A stretch of DNA of 19,926 nt, taken from contig VBEU01000013.1 in NCBI GenBank assembly GCA_005883775.1, positions 1 to 19,926 on the forward strand, read 5' to 3'. The translations under genes and the position numbers were made by a program. A model generated the notes under the pieces. That model was not told the DNA's origin. It ran no database searches and saw only the letters and a list, made by a program, of their open reading frames with translations. Positions 1-6,835 of this stretch are shown here, one piece after another (the stretch's first letter is position 1; each line of letters starts with the position of its first letter). This DNA is from Chloroflexota bacterium. GTDB lineage: Bacteria; Chloroflexota; Limnocylindria; P2-11E.

Positions 1-876
1 GCGCAAACGCTTCGTTCGCTTCTGGACAAGGGTCCGCGCGATCCCGATCTCCGTGAGGCGCAGCAGCGCGCCATGAGCACGCCACCGATCTCGACGATCC
101 TCCGGCGTCAGAAGCCGGACGCGAGCTGGCCTGGCGAGAACCTCTACGGACCGAAATACGAGGGGACCCACTGGGCGAACCTTCTGCTGGTCGAGTACGG
201 GGTCGATCCCGGCGATCCCCGCGTTCGGCGCGCGGCTCGCTACGTCCTGGAGGAGCTCGGCACACCGGGGCGCGGCGGGATGGATTGGGTCTTCAATAAA
301 GACCACGGCGCGTCCTGCATCGTCGGCAGCGTCGTCCGCTACATCGCGCTCGCCGGCTACGGCGCGGACGAGCGGCTCGAACCGCTCGTCCAGCGGCTGG
401 TGCGGGATGCGACGAAGTTCGATGCCGCGTGCTGGATCAACGGGGACCAGCCCTGCGGCTGGGGCTACGCGCGCCTCGTCTGGGGGCTCGCCGCAATACC
501 AGAGGGCACGCGCACGCGCGAGGTGCAACGCACGCTGCGCAGAGGAGTCGAGTTCCTCCTCTCCTATCACGTCGAGCGCGGGCGCTATCCGACCGACACA
601 GCTCCAAGCTACCTCTGGCGGCAGCTCTCCTTCCCCTTGTTCTACCAGGCCGACGTGCTCTTCGTGCTTCGCGCGATCGACGCGGCCGGCGCGATCGAGG
701 ATGATCGCGCGCAGCCCGCGATCGGCTGGCTCCTCGCGCGACAGGACGGGCGCGGGCGTTGGGGTGGGCGCGCGCCGTACGCCGCGCGCATGCCTTCGCG
801 CGTGGATGCGAGCAAGTGGGTGACCTTGCAGGCCTGCACGATCCTGAAGCACGCGTTCCCTGAGATGGCCGCCTGA
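1..876 (+). CDS. Prenyltransferase/squalene-cyclase-like alpha/alpha-toroid protein (5' partial)
   Basis: The reading frame is open to the first base of the window, so the true start lies upstream; an internal ATG occurs at 73. About 291 codons are visible. The protein is built of helical repeats with Gly/Trp-rich turns (G-G-M-D-W-V-F, N-G-D-Q-P-C-G-W-G, and D-G-R-G-R-W-G-G near the C-terminus), the pattern of prenyltransferase and squalene-oxidase repeats that fold as an alpha/alpha toroid. I see no DXDD cyclase motif in the visible part, so a cyclase activity cannot be claimed. Its TGA (874-876) lies inside the next reading frame, and uppP follows, which puts it in one transcription unit with an undecaprenyl-phosphate recycling enzyme. 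A role with isoprenoid substrates is inference from fold and neighbours only. Family assignment is fairly secure; function is unknown. Confidence 0.75.
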   Translation, partial: AQTLRSLLDKGPRDPDLREAQQRAMSTPPISTILRRQKPDASWPGENLYGPKYEGTHWANLLLVEYGVDPGDPRVRRAARYVLEELGTPGRGGMDWVFNKDHGASCIVGSVVRYIALAGYGADERLEPLVQRLVRDATKFDAACWINGDQPCGWGYARLVWGLAAIPEGTRTREVQRTLRRGVEFLLSYHVERGRYPTDTAPSYLWRQLSFPLFYQADVLFVLRAIDAAGAIEDDRAQPAIGWLLARQDGRGRWGGRAPYAARMPSRVDASKWVTLQACTILKHAFPEMAA

Positions 877-893
877 CCAAGCGCCGCATCCTC

Positions 894-900
894 AAGGAGG
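894..900 (+). promoter_or_regulatory. Perfect Shine-Dalgarno AAGGAGG ahead of a CTG codon
   Basis: AAGGAGG is the full anti-SD complement and lies 8 nt upstream of an in-frame CTG at 909. It could also be coincidental codons (Lys-Glu plus part of Val) if translation starts at CTG 873. It is the main reason for choosing 909 as the start of the next gene. Confidence 0.45.
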
Positions 901-908
901 TCGGGCCT

Positions 909-1826
909 CTGCGGTTCGGCGAAGGCCACGACACGACTTTTCCGTATGCGCTCGCGCTCGCGACCGGTGCCGAATACGACTGGCTCATGGGCTCTTCGGG
1001 CGCGGCGTTCACGACGACGATCGACGAAGCGCAATGGGATCCCCTTGCGGCCACGCCACGCGACGACGCGACCCTCGCGCGAGCGGCGCGCGCCGCGGGC
1101 GTTCGACTCGACCCCGAGCCCCCGCCGTACGACGATGAGATGCGGGCGCTGATCCTCGACCGCGCCAAAGAGGCGATCGATGGCCGCCTCCCGCCGCTGG
1201 TGTTCGGTCTCGGCGGACCGCCCGAATACGGACTCATCGTCGGCTACGACGAGGAGGGTCCGACGTTCTTCGCACGGACCTTCTTCGACAAGGGCGACGA
1301 CCCACGTCGCGCCGGGTGGTCCGAGTTCGAGAGCGGGGACCGAGGCGGCCTGATCTTTCTCGACAAGACCGCGCCACCCGACCGGCCGAGTGCGCTCCGC
1401 GAAGGCATCGACGCTGCGCTGGCGGCGGGTGAGGCGAGCGACCAGGCGCTCTCGTCCTGGTCGACGGCCCTACGCGACGACACCCGGTGGAGCGACGCCA
1501 AGCATGCCGGAAGCGCCGCGTTCGCCGATCACGCGATGCGCCTGGTGCTGGTCGATAAGCGCCGCGCCGCCGCGCGCTTCCTTCGCGCGGCGCGCGGTCT
1601 TCTCCCCAACACGCCCGGCGCCGATCTCCTCCGCGCCGCCGAGTCGTACGGGTACGCGGCCGATGCGGCGGCGAAGGGCGGTGTCGGCGAGTTCGACGGC
1701 AGCGTGGCGATGCGCTTTATCGACCCCGGCCACCGGCGCGCCTGGGCGAAAAATCTGGATGCCGTGCGCGAGAACGATCGAGAAGCGCGCGAGGCCCTCG
1801 CTTCCGCGCGAGGAGGGATGCGTTGA
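909..1826 (+). CDS. Uncharacterised protein, possibly papain-like/BtrH-type fold; probable CTG start
   Basis: I do not recognise this protein with certainty. The frame is clearly coding well upstream of its first ATG (987), yet there is no ATG, GTG or TTG between the in-frame stop at 861 and 987. The candidates are CTG 909, 8 nt after AAGGAGG, and CTG 873, which overlaps the TGA of the upstream gene as CTGA. From 909 the protein is 305 aa. Its N-terminus (F-G-E-G-H-D-T-T-F, then L-M-G-S-S-G-A-A-F) resembles from memory the G-H-x-C-T-F ... M-G-x-S-G-A-A-F pattern of BtrH/C39-like cysteine-peptidase-fold proteins, but with Thr where the Cys would be. The middle part (L-I-V-G-Y-D-E-E-G-P-T-F-F-A-R) fits the later strands of that fold. 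The C-terminal ~100 residues are helical and Ala-rich. The stop codon overlaps uppP (TTGA). Peptidase activity should not be assumed. Confidence 0.6.
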   Translation: MRFGEGHDTTFPYALALATGAEYDWLMGSSGAAFTTTIDEAQWDPLAATPRDDATLARAARAAGVRLDPEPPPYDDEMRALILDRAKEAIDGRLPPLVFGLGGPPEYGLIVGYDEEGPTFFARTFFDKGDDPRRAGWSEFESGDRGGLIFLDKTAPPDRPSALREGIDAALAAGEASDQALSSWSTALRDDTRWSDAKHAGSAAFADHAMRLVLVDKRRAAARFLRAARGLLPNTPGADLLRAAESYGYAADAAAKGGVGEFDGSVAMRFIDPGHRRAWAKNLDAVRENDREAREALASARGGMR

Positions 1827-2620
1827 GCGATCTTGCCGCCGCCGTCGTGCTCGGCATCGTTCAGGGTCTCACCGAGTTCCTGCCGGTGAGCTCGACGGCT
1901 CACCTCATCCTGGTGACCGACCTGCTGAAGCTCGATCCTGAGCGGTTCGGGCTGTCGTTCGATGTCGCGCTGCACCTCGGCACGGCGCTCGCCGTGCTGC
2001 TCTACTTCGCGCCAACGTGGATCGACCTCGTCCTCGGTCTATTCCGCGGACGGTGGCGCATGCCCGCCCTCATCGTTCTCGGCACGGCTCCGGCCGCGAT
2101 CGCGGGCGTTCTCTTCCAATCGGCGATCGAGCGGGAGATGCGTGGGCCGCTTGTCATCGCGACCGGCCTCGTCGTGGGATCGGTCGTGTTCGTCGTGGCC
2201 GAGGCGATTGCGCGTCAGCGCCGAGTGATGAGCGAGATCGGCGTCGTCGATGCGCTCGTGATCGGTGTCGCTCAGGCGATCGCGCTCATCCCAGGAATCT
2301 CCCGCTCAGGCATCACGATCTCAGCCGGACTCATCCGAGAGCTGCGGCGCGAGGATGCGACGCGCTTCGCGTTCCTCCTCGCGACACCGGTGATCCTGGG
2401 CGCCGGCGCGAAGACCCTGCTCGATGCGCGCAAGGCCGCGGAGCTGCTCGCCGCGACGGATGTCCTGGTTGTTGGTTTTGTTCTGTCGTTCCTCTCCGGG
2501 CTTGCCGCAGTGGCGTTCATGGTCCGCTTCCTGCGCGGACATTCGCTCAACTGGTTCGTGGCCTACCGGCTCGTGCTCGCGGTATTGATCGTCGTCGGAG
2601 TGATCGCCGGGATCCTGTAG
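1823..2620 (+). CDS. uppP: Undecaprenyl-diphosphatase (UppP/BacA)
   Basis: This integral membrane enzyme removes a phosphate from undecaprenyl diphosphate and so regenerates the lipid carrier for peptidoglycan and other surface polymers; it is linked to bacitracin resistance. The 265-aa length is normal. The N-terminal signature Q-G-L-T-E-F-L-P-V-S-S-T-A-H (residues 14-27) holds the catalytic Glu18, and P-G-I-S-R-S-G, about residue 158 onward, holds the phosphate-binding Ser/Arg. Multiple hydrophobic helices alternate as expected. The start is TTG at 1823, overlapping the previous stop (TTGA) and preceded by a strong AGGAGGG at 1811-1817. It is the last gene of the first plus-strand unit. Its 3' end overlaps the convergent small membrane gene by 74 bp. 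Confidence 0.95.
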   Translation: MSDLAAAVVLGIVQGLTEFLPVSSTAHLILVTDLLKLDPERFGLSFDVALHLGTALAVLLYFAPTWIDLVLGLFRGRWRMPALIVLGTAPAAIAGVLFQSAIEREMRGPLVIATGLVVGSVVFVVAEAIARQRRVMSEIGVVDALVIGVAQAIALIPGISRSGITISAGLIRELRREDATRFAFLLATPVILGAGAKTLLDARKAAELLAATDVLVVGFVLSFLSGLAAVAFMVRFLRGHSLNWFVAYRLVLAVLIVVGVIAGIL

Positions 2621-2924
2621 GCGGGGTCACACCCGGGGCGAGGCGTGCGAGCGCTGCGAACATGAGGGCGGTCATCACGACGAATAGGACGATCGCGACC
2701 AGCGCTCCACCGGGGATGAAGTAACTCATGCTCGAGGGCCAAAGCGCTGACGGAAGGATGAACCACGCCAAGAACGACATCGGACCGTTCCACGGCGATA
2801 TGTCACCGGTCCCCGTTTGCGTAAGCGCTAGGTCGAAAGCGGTCTCCCACACGATGCCAACAGTGAGGTAGGCGAGAGCCGCGGCGAGTAGAAGGCGACC
2901 GCCCCGAGCGACGTTCCGCCGCAT
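2547..2924 (-). CDS. Small integral membrane protein of unknown function
   Basis: A 125-aa protein with an N-terminal hydrophobic helix (about residues 10-32), a second hydrophobic stretch about 48-62 and a strong helix about 70-95 (F-I-P-G-G-A-L-V-A-I-V-L-F-V-V). The last ~28 residues are Arg/Pro-rich and overlap uppP in antisense, so they may be read-through to the first available stop rather than conserved sequence. The ATG at 2924 is preceded by TATCGT with exactly 6 nt between, which fits a leaderless transcript starting on the A of ATG. It diverges from the SDR gene, with only 17 bp between the start codons. I do not recognise the family. Confidence 0.6.
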   Translation of the reverse strand: MRRNVARGGRLLLAAALAYLTVGIVWETAFDLALTQTGTGDISPWNGPMSFLAWFILPSALWPSSMSYFIPGGALVAIVLFVVMTALMFAALARLAPGVTPPTGSRRSLRRRSIPRARAGRPRTS

Positions 2925-2941
2925 GGTGGCACGATAGTCCT
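2925..2941. promoter_or_regulatory. Compact bidirectional promoter between two start codons
   Basis: This 17-bp gap separates ATG 2924 (minus) from GTG 2942 (plus). On the minus strand TATCGT (2936-2931) ends 6 nt before the ATG. On the plus strand CACGAT (2930-2935) ends 6 nt before the GTG. The two key bases of a -10 element (A2 and T6) are the same two base pairs, 2931 and 2935, read from opposite strands. Transcription would start on both start codons, 18 bp apart. No space is left for ribosome binding sites. Confidence 0.55.
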
Positions 2942-3742
2942 GTGGATCTCGGCCTCCGCGACAAAGTCACGATCGTCGCCGCATCCAGCAAGGGACTTGG
3001 CCGTGCCGTCGCCGAGGAATTCGCGCGCGAGGGCGCGCGCGTCGTGATGTGCAGCCGCGACGAGGCCGCCATCCGTGCCGCGGCCGAAGGGGTGCAGCGC
3101 AAGACCAGCGCCGACGTGCAGTGGACGGTCGCGGACGTAGGCACCGCCGAGGGATGTCAGAAGCTCGTCAAGACCGCGGTTGACAAGTTCGGGACGATCG
3201 ACATCCTCATTTCGAACGCGGGCGGTCCGCCGCCAGGGCGCTTCGACGATCTCGACGACGCGGCGTGGCAGAAGGCCGTGGGCATCACGCTCTTCTCGGC
3301 GGTGCGTCTCACGCGCCTCGTCCTTCCGCACATGCGCAAGGCCGGCGGCGGCTCGATCGTGTACATGACCTCGACGACCGTGCGTCAGCCGACCCAATAC
3401 CTGAACCTCATCCTCTCCAACGCCATCCGCGCCGCGGTGCAGGGGATGGCCAAGACGCTCTCGAGCGACCTTGCGAAGGACGGCGTCCGTGTGAACTGCG
3501 TGCAGCCGGGCCGCATCTTCACCGAGCGCATCGAGCAGCTCGACTCCGACACCGCAAAACGTCAGAACACGACCCCGGACGCGATCCGCGCGCACTACGA
3601 GAAGACGGTCATTCCGATGGGCCGCTACGGCAAGCCCGAGGAGTTCGCCGCCGCGGTCGTGTTCCTCGCGTCGCCAAAGGCGTCGTACATCACCGGAACT
3701 TCGCTCCAGGTCGACGGCGGCATGCTCATGAGCATGTTCTGA
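2942..3742 (+). CDS. SDR-family oxidoreductase, FabG-like but with atypical catalytic residues
   Basis: A 266-aa Rossmann-fold protein of the short-chain dehydrogenase/reductase family. The coenzyme motif is A-S-S-K-G-L-G (residues 14-20) instead of T-G-x-x-x-G-x-G. S-N-A-G-G (91-95) is the NAG motif, D-V at 65-66 is typical, and G-x-S-L-x-V-D-G-G closes the C-terminus. The Y-x-x-x-K catalytic pair is replaced by S159-N-A-I-R163. This matches a known FabG-like subgroup (as I recall, CDD cd05344) that departs from the standard motif and tetrad. It may be a reductase with altered chemistry or a non-standard substrate. GTG start at 2942 with a leaderless-type promoter. Its TGA shares one base with the Nudix ATG, and it heads the unit running to 6127. 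Confidence 0.88.
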   Translation: MDLGLRDKVTIVAASSKGLGRAVAEEFAREGARVVMCSRDEAAIRAAAEGVQRKTSADVQWTVADVGTAEGCQKLVKTAVDKFGTIDILISNAGGPPPGRFDDLDDAAWQKAVGITLFSAVRLTRLVLPHMRKAGGGSIVYMTSTTVRQPTQYLNLILSNAIRAAVQGMAKTLSSDLAKDGVRVNCVQPGRIFTERIEQLDSDTAKRQNTTPDAIRAHYEKTVIPMGRYGKPEEFAAAVVFLASPKASYITGTSLQVDGGMLMSMF

Positions 3743-4167
3743 TGGGAGGCGCGTTTGCGATCATCTGCGACGAAAAACGCCGCGTCCTCCTGTGCCACCG
3801 GCGCGATATCGACGCGTGGAATCTGCCCGGCGGTCGAGTCGAGGAAGGCGAGGCTCCTTGGGATGCCGCGATCAGAGAGACGCGGGAAGAAGTCGGGCTT
3901 GAGGTCGAGGTCACCCGTCTCACCGGTCTCTACTGGAGACCTGAAAGGTCCGAGCTCGTCTTTACCTTCGAATGCCGCGTACTGTCGGGCACACCTGGCC
4001 TGAGCGACGAAGCCGACAAGGTCGGCTACTTCGCGCTCGACGGTCTCCCCGCGAATACCGGCCTGAAGCACGCCGAGCGGATCCGCGATGCGCTCGCGGG
4101 TGGTCCCGCGGTGCTGCGGGTCCAGACAGGACCCGGCATGCGCGAGCTTTTCGGTGGCCGCACGTGA
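3742..4167 (+). CDS. Nudix hydrolase
   Basis: A 141-aa protein. Nudix enzymes hydrolyse nucleoside diphosphates linked to another group, using Mg2+ bound by the Nudix box. The box is complete at residues 31-53 (G, five residues, E37, seven residues, R45-E46-T-R-E49-E50-V-G-L). The ATG at 3742 overlaps the SDR stop by one base; no coding signal is needed upstream although the frame stays open into the SDR gene. Its stop overlaps the GTG of the nicotinate phosphoribosyltransferase gene as GTGA, implying translational coupling. A substrate such as ADP-ribose, NADH or another nucleotide would suit that neighbour, but the sequence does not show which. Confidence 0.9.
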   Translation: MGGAFAIICDEKRRVLLCHRRDIDAWNLPGGRVEEGEAPWDAAIRETREEVGLEVEVTRLTGLYWRPERSELVFTFECRVLSGTPGLSDEADKVGYFALDGLPANTGLKHAERIRDALAGGPAVLRVQTGPGMRELFGGRT

Positions 4168-5408
4168 TCGTTGCCGAGCGTCTGCGGCCTCACGTCTTCC
4201 GTCTCCCGATCGAGAAGATCCGCGCCGGCTACAAGAGCGACATCTACTTCGCGCGCACGAAGCTCATCCTCGAACGGGACAAGCGGCACGAGCGCGTGAC
4301 GATGCAGGTCTTCCAGAAGCATCCCGACGCGGTCGTCGTCGGGACGGACCAGACGCTCGCGATCCTTCACGTGGGCGCGGGTCATTACCGCGACCGCACT
4401 CGCGCCGACGCGCTCTTCGACCGATACCTCAGCGCGGAGCGCCGCCTCTACTCAGCCTGGACCCTCCTGCCGACGCTCGATTGGTCTGCCTACGAGCCCG
4501 TGGCGCGCGAGGTCTTCGAGATCTCGCGCGAGCTCGCGTCGCTGTGGCAGCCGGCGGGACAGGACCTCGACGTGTCGTCCCTCTACGACGGCGAGATCGC
4601 GAAGCCGCACGAGCCGGTCATGCACATCGAAGGCGAGTACGCAGAGTTCGCTCATCTCGAGACGCTGTACCTCGGAGCGCTCTCGGAGGGAACGCGAGTC
4701 GCGACGAACACGCGCGACGTCGTGGCGGCCGCGAACGGGAAGCCGGTGATCATGTTCGGCGCACGGCACCAGGTCCACGAGGCGCAGGCGGGATCGGGGT
4801 ACGCGGCTTACGTCGGCGGGGCGACAGCCGTCTCCACCGACGAGCAGGGTGAGTGGTGGGGATCCACCGGACTGGGGACCGTCCCCCACGCGCTCATCGC
4901 GGTCTACGGCGGCGACACCACGGTCGCGACGCTGAAATTCGACGAATACATCAACCGCGCGCCGGAGGCCCACGCGCTCGGCGCGCGCCTATGGGGCGTT
5001 CGGGTCGACACGAGCGAGTCGCTCGTCGACCGCGCGATCCTGCGCGAGCTCGAGGAAAAAGAAGGCGTCGCGAGCGGCGAGCTTCGCGGAGTCACGCCGC
5101 GACTCGTCGAGCTCGTTCGCGAGGCCCTCGACCGAAACGGATACCGGCACGTTCGGATCGTGGTCTCGGGCGGATTCGACGCCGAGAAGATCCGCAGCTT
5201 CGAAGAGCTGCGCGTGCCGGTGGACGTCTACGGGGTCGGCTCCGCGCTGGTGCACGGTGCCGGGTTCGATCACACCGCCGACATCGTCCGCGTCGGGGGG
5301 CGTCCGCTCTCGAAGACCGGGCGCGGCTACATCGCGAGCGATCGGCTCCATCGGGTGGACTGGCCATCTCTCGTCGGCGAGCCGGATTGGGCGCGCTCCA
5401 GCTCCTGA
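4164..5408 (+). CDS. Nicotinate phosphoribosyltransferase family protein
   Basis: A 414-aa protein of the nicotinate/quinolinate phosphoribosyltransferase superfamily, which joins nicotinate and PRPP to form nicotinate mononucleotide in NAD salvage. Visible landmarks are G-Y-K-S-D-I-Y-F near residue 19; E-G-E-Y, then H-L-E-T-L-Y-L-G-A-L in the middle; F-G-A-R-H-Q-V with the substrate-site Arg-His; G-S-T-G-L-G-T-V-P-H-A-L-I; V-R-V-D-T-S-E-S; and V-S-G-G-F-D-A-E-K-I with G-V-G-S-A near the end, the phosphate-binding region. The arrangement resembles the shorter archaeal-type enzymes rather than E. coli PncB. The GTG at 4164 forms GTGA with the Nudix stop. An exact substrate (nicotinate versus nicotinamide) cannot be read from sequence alone, so I give no symbol. 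Confidence 0.88.
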   Translation: MIVAERLRPHVFRLPIEKIRAGYKSDIYFARTKLILERDKRHERVTMQVFQKHPDAVVVGTDQTLAILHVGAGHYRDRTRADALFDRYLSAERRLYSAWTLLPTLDWSAYEPVAREVFEISRELASLWQPAGQDLDVSSLYDGEIAKPHEPVMHIEGEYAEFAHLETLYLGALSEGTRVATNTRDVVAAANGKPVIMFGARHQVHEAQAGSGYAAYVGGATAVSTDEQGEWWGSTGLGTVPHALIAVYGGDTTVATLKFDEYINRAPEAHALGARLWGVRVDTSESLVDRAILRELEEKEGVASGELRGVTPRLVELVREALDRNGYRHVRIVVSGGFDAEKIRSFEELRVPVDVYGVGSALVHGAGFDHTADIVRVGGRPLSKTGRGYIASDRLHRVDWPSLVGEPDWARSSS

Positions 5409-6127
5409 CCCTCGTCGCGGGTCTGGCGATCGCGGGGCTCGCGAAGGGCGCGACCGCGATGGGCCTTCCCCTCATCGCCACGCCGATCCTGGCGTCGGTG
5501 TTCGGTCCAAAGCAGGCCGTGGTGATCATTACGATCCCGATCTTCGTCGCGAACACGATCCTCGTGCTGCAGGCCTGGAGAGTGCTCGGCTACCTGCGCA
5601 CGCTCGTCCCGCTCATCCTGGCGAACGCCGCCGGCACGGTGCTGGGCGCGTTGCTCCTCGCGGGGCTCGATCAAAAGACATTCGCGGTCCTCATCACCGC
5701 GATGGTCGTGCTGTTCCTCGCGCGCGGCGATCGGATCGTCGGCGAGCCCGGCGCACGGCGCGCCAAGCTCCTCACCCCCGTGGTCGGGTTCGTCGGCGGC
5801 ATCATGCAGGGAACGACCTCGATCTCGAGCCCCGTGATCGGATCGTTCTTCCACGCGATGAAGCTGCCGCCGCGCGAGTACGTGATCACCCTTGCGGCAG
5901 TCTTCCAGCTCTCGTCCGCCGTGCAGCTGGTCTCGTACGCCGCACTTGGGCTTTTCACATCTGATCTGTTCACCCTCGGAGTGATCGCGTGCATCCCGAT
6001 GCTTGTCGCGCTCATGGCCGGCATCGCGGTCCGCGGGCGTCTCGACCAGGTCCGCTTCAGGCAGGTGATCGTCGTTCTGCTGGTCGCGAGCGTCGCGAAC
6101 CTCCTCTGGCGGACATTCGTCGCCTAG
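5387..6127 (+). CDS. TauE/SafE (sulfite exporter) family membrane protein
   Basis: A 246-aa polytopic membrane protein. Two similar halves are visible: A-G-L-A-K-G-A-T-A-M-G-L-P-L near the N-terminus and G-F-V-G-G-I-M-Q-G-T-T-S-I-S-S-P near the middle, each followed by long hydrophobic helices, as in the TauE/SafE family of anion or small-acid exporters. TTG 5387 is chosen because sequence upstream in this frame is an Arg-rich shadow of the previous gene, while the residues after it form a typical first helix. It overlaps the phosphoribosyltransferase by 22 bp and ends the unit. The substrate is unknown. No ribosome binding site is obvious. Confidence 0.85.
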   Translation: MGALQLLTLVAGLAIAGLAKGATAMGLPLIATPILASVFGPKQAVVIITIPIFVANTILVLQAWRVLGYLRTLVPLILANAAGTVLGALLLAGLDQKTFAVLITAMVVLFLARGDRIVGEPGARRAKLLTPVVGFVGGIMQGTTSISSPVIGSFFHAMKLPPREYVITLAAVFQLSSAVQLVSYAALGLFTSDLFTLGVIACIPMLVALMAGIAVRGRLDQVRFRQVIVVLLVASVANLLWRTFVA

Positions 6128-6152
6128 CACACGTTGCCGCAGTGACCGCCAC

Positions 6153-6160
6153 CTAGCATT
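6153..6160 (+). promoter_or_regulatory. -10 element CTAGCATT upstream of the MBL gene
   Basis: TAGCAT (6154-6159) lies 8 nt before the GTG at 6168, within the 40-bp gap after the TauE gene. The same octamer CTAGCATT occurs on the minus strand upstream of the gene starting at 19104. I see no convincing -35 box and no Shine-Dalgarno, so a leaderless or near-leaderless transcript is likely. Confidence 0.5.
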
Positions 6161-6167
6161 CGTGTGA

Positions 6168-6827
6168 GTGGAAGTCCTACCAAACGTCCATGCGGTGCGG
6201 CTCATCGGCGCTCAGGCCTATCTGCTCGTGGAAGGCGACGAGATCACGCTCGTCGACGCCGGACACGCCGGCTCCGCACGGCTCCTGCGTCCGTACCTCG
6301 CCCGCATCGGCCGCTCGCTCGAGCACATCACGCGCATCGTGTGCACGCACGGCCACCCCGATCACATCGGTGGTGTCCACGAGATCGCGGCCCTCTCCGG
6401 CGCCGAGGTCCTCTTGCACCCGGCGGACGCCGAGCGCCTGCGTATCCGGTTCCGCGAAGTGATCGCTAATTTCTCGCCCGGTCCGATCGTCGCGCTCCTG
6501 ACACGGGCGCCGTCGCATGCGGAGCCGATCGAGGAAGGCGACGAGCTGCCGGTGCTCGGCGGGGTCCGCATACTTCACACGCCCGGGCATACCCCCGGGA
6601 GCGTCTGCCTGTACTCGCCGCGCGACCGATTCGTCATCGTCGGCGATCTCCTGCAGCGAGTGAAGGGAAAGGTCACGCTTCCCAACGCGTTTTTCACCGA
6701 CGACATGGCACTCGCTCGCCGATCGATCGGCCGGCTCGCGGGACTTGACGTGGAGACCATCCTGTTCTCGCACTACGCGCCGTACCGCGACGGAGCTCGC
6801 GAGGCACTCCGCGCGCTCGCGACCTAG
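6168..6827 (+). CDS. MBL-fold metallo-hydrolase
   Basis: A 219-aa metallo-beta-lactamase-fold hydrolase. The metal-binding motif T-H-G-H-P-D-H-I-G-G gives His61, His63, Asp65 and His66. Further ligands follow in order: H-T-P-G-H-T-P-G-S (His), V-G-D-L-L (Asp) and F-S-H-Y-A-P (His), so both metal sites appear intact. Glyoxalase-II-like and thioesterase-like members share this layout, but the sequence does not identify a substrate. GTG 6168 is the best start: the preceding codons are short and a -10 hexamer stands 8 nt upstream. The acyl-ligase fusion begins 8 bp after its stop, so the two are probably co-transcribed. Confidence 0.9.
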   Translation: MEVLPNVHAVRLIGAQAYLLVEGDEITLVDAGHAGSARLLRPYLARIGRSLEHITRIVCTHGHPDHIGGVHEIAALSGAEVLLHPADAERLRIRFREVIANFSPGPIVALLTRAPSHAEPIEEGDELPVLGGVRILHTPGHTPGSVCLYSPRDRFVIVGDLLQRVKGKVTLPNAFFTDDMALARRSIGRLAGLDVETILFSHYAPYRDGAREALRALAT

Positions 6828-6835
6828 GGGGAAGG

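Noticed and set aside
437..1237. A 266-codon minus-strand frame across the first two genes
   Set aside because: Low-complexity Arg/Ser/Pro composition with no motif; opposite strong plus-strand coding sequence.
3265..3741. Upstream extension of the Nudix reading frame inside the SDR gene
   Set aside because: The extension is Arg/Ala-rich shadow sequence; Nudix homology starts at ATG 3742, which overlaps the SDR stop.
4853..5386. Upstream extension of the TauE/SafE frame inside the phosphoribosyltransferase gene
   Set aside because: It is an Arg-rich shadow without hydrophobic helices; the first membrane helix begins right after TTG 5387.
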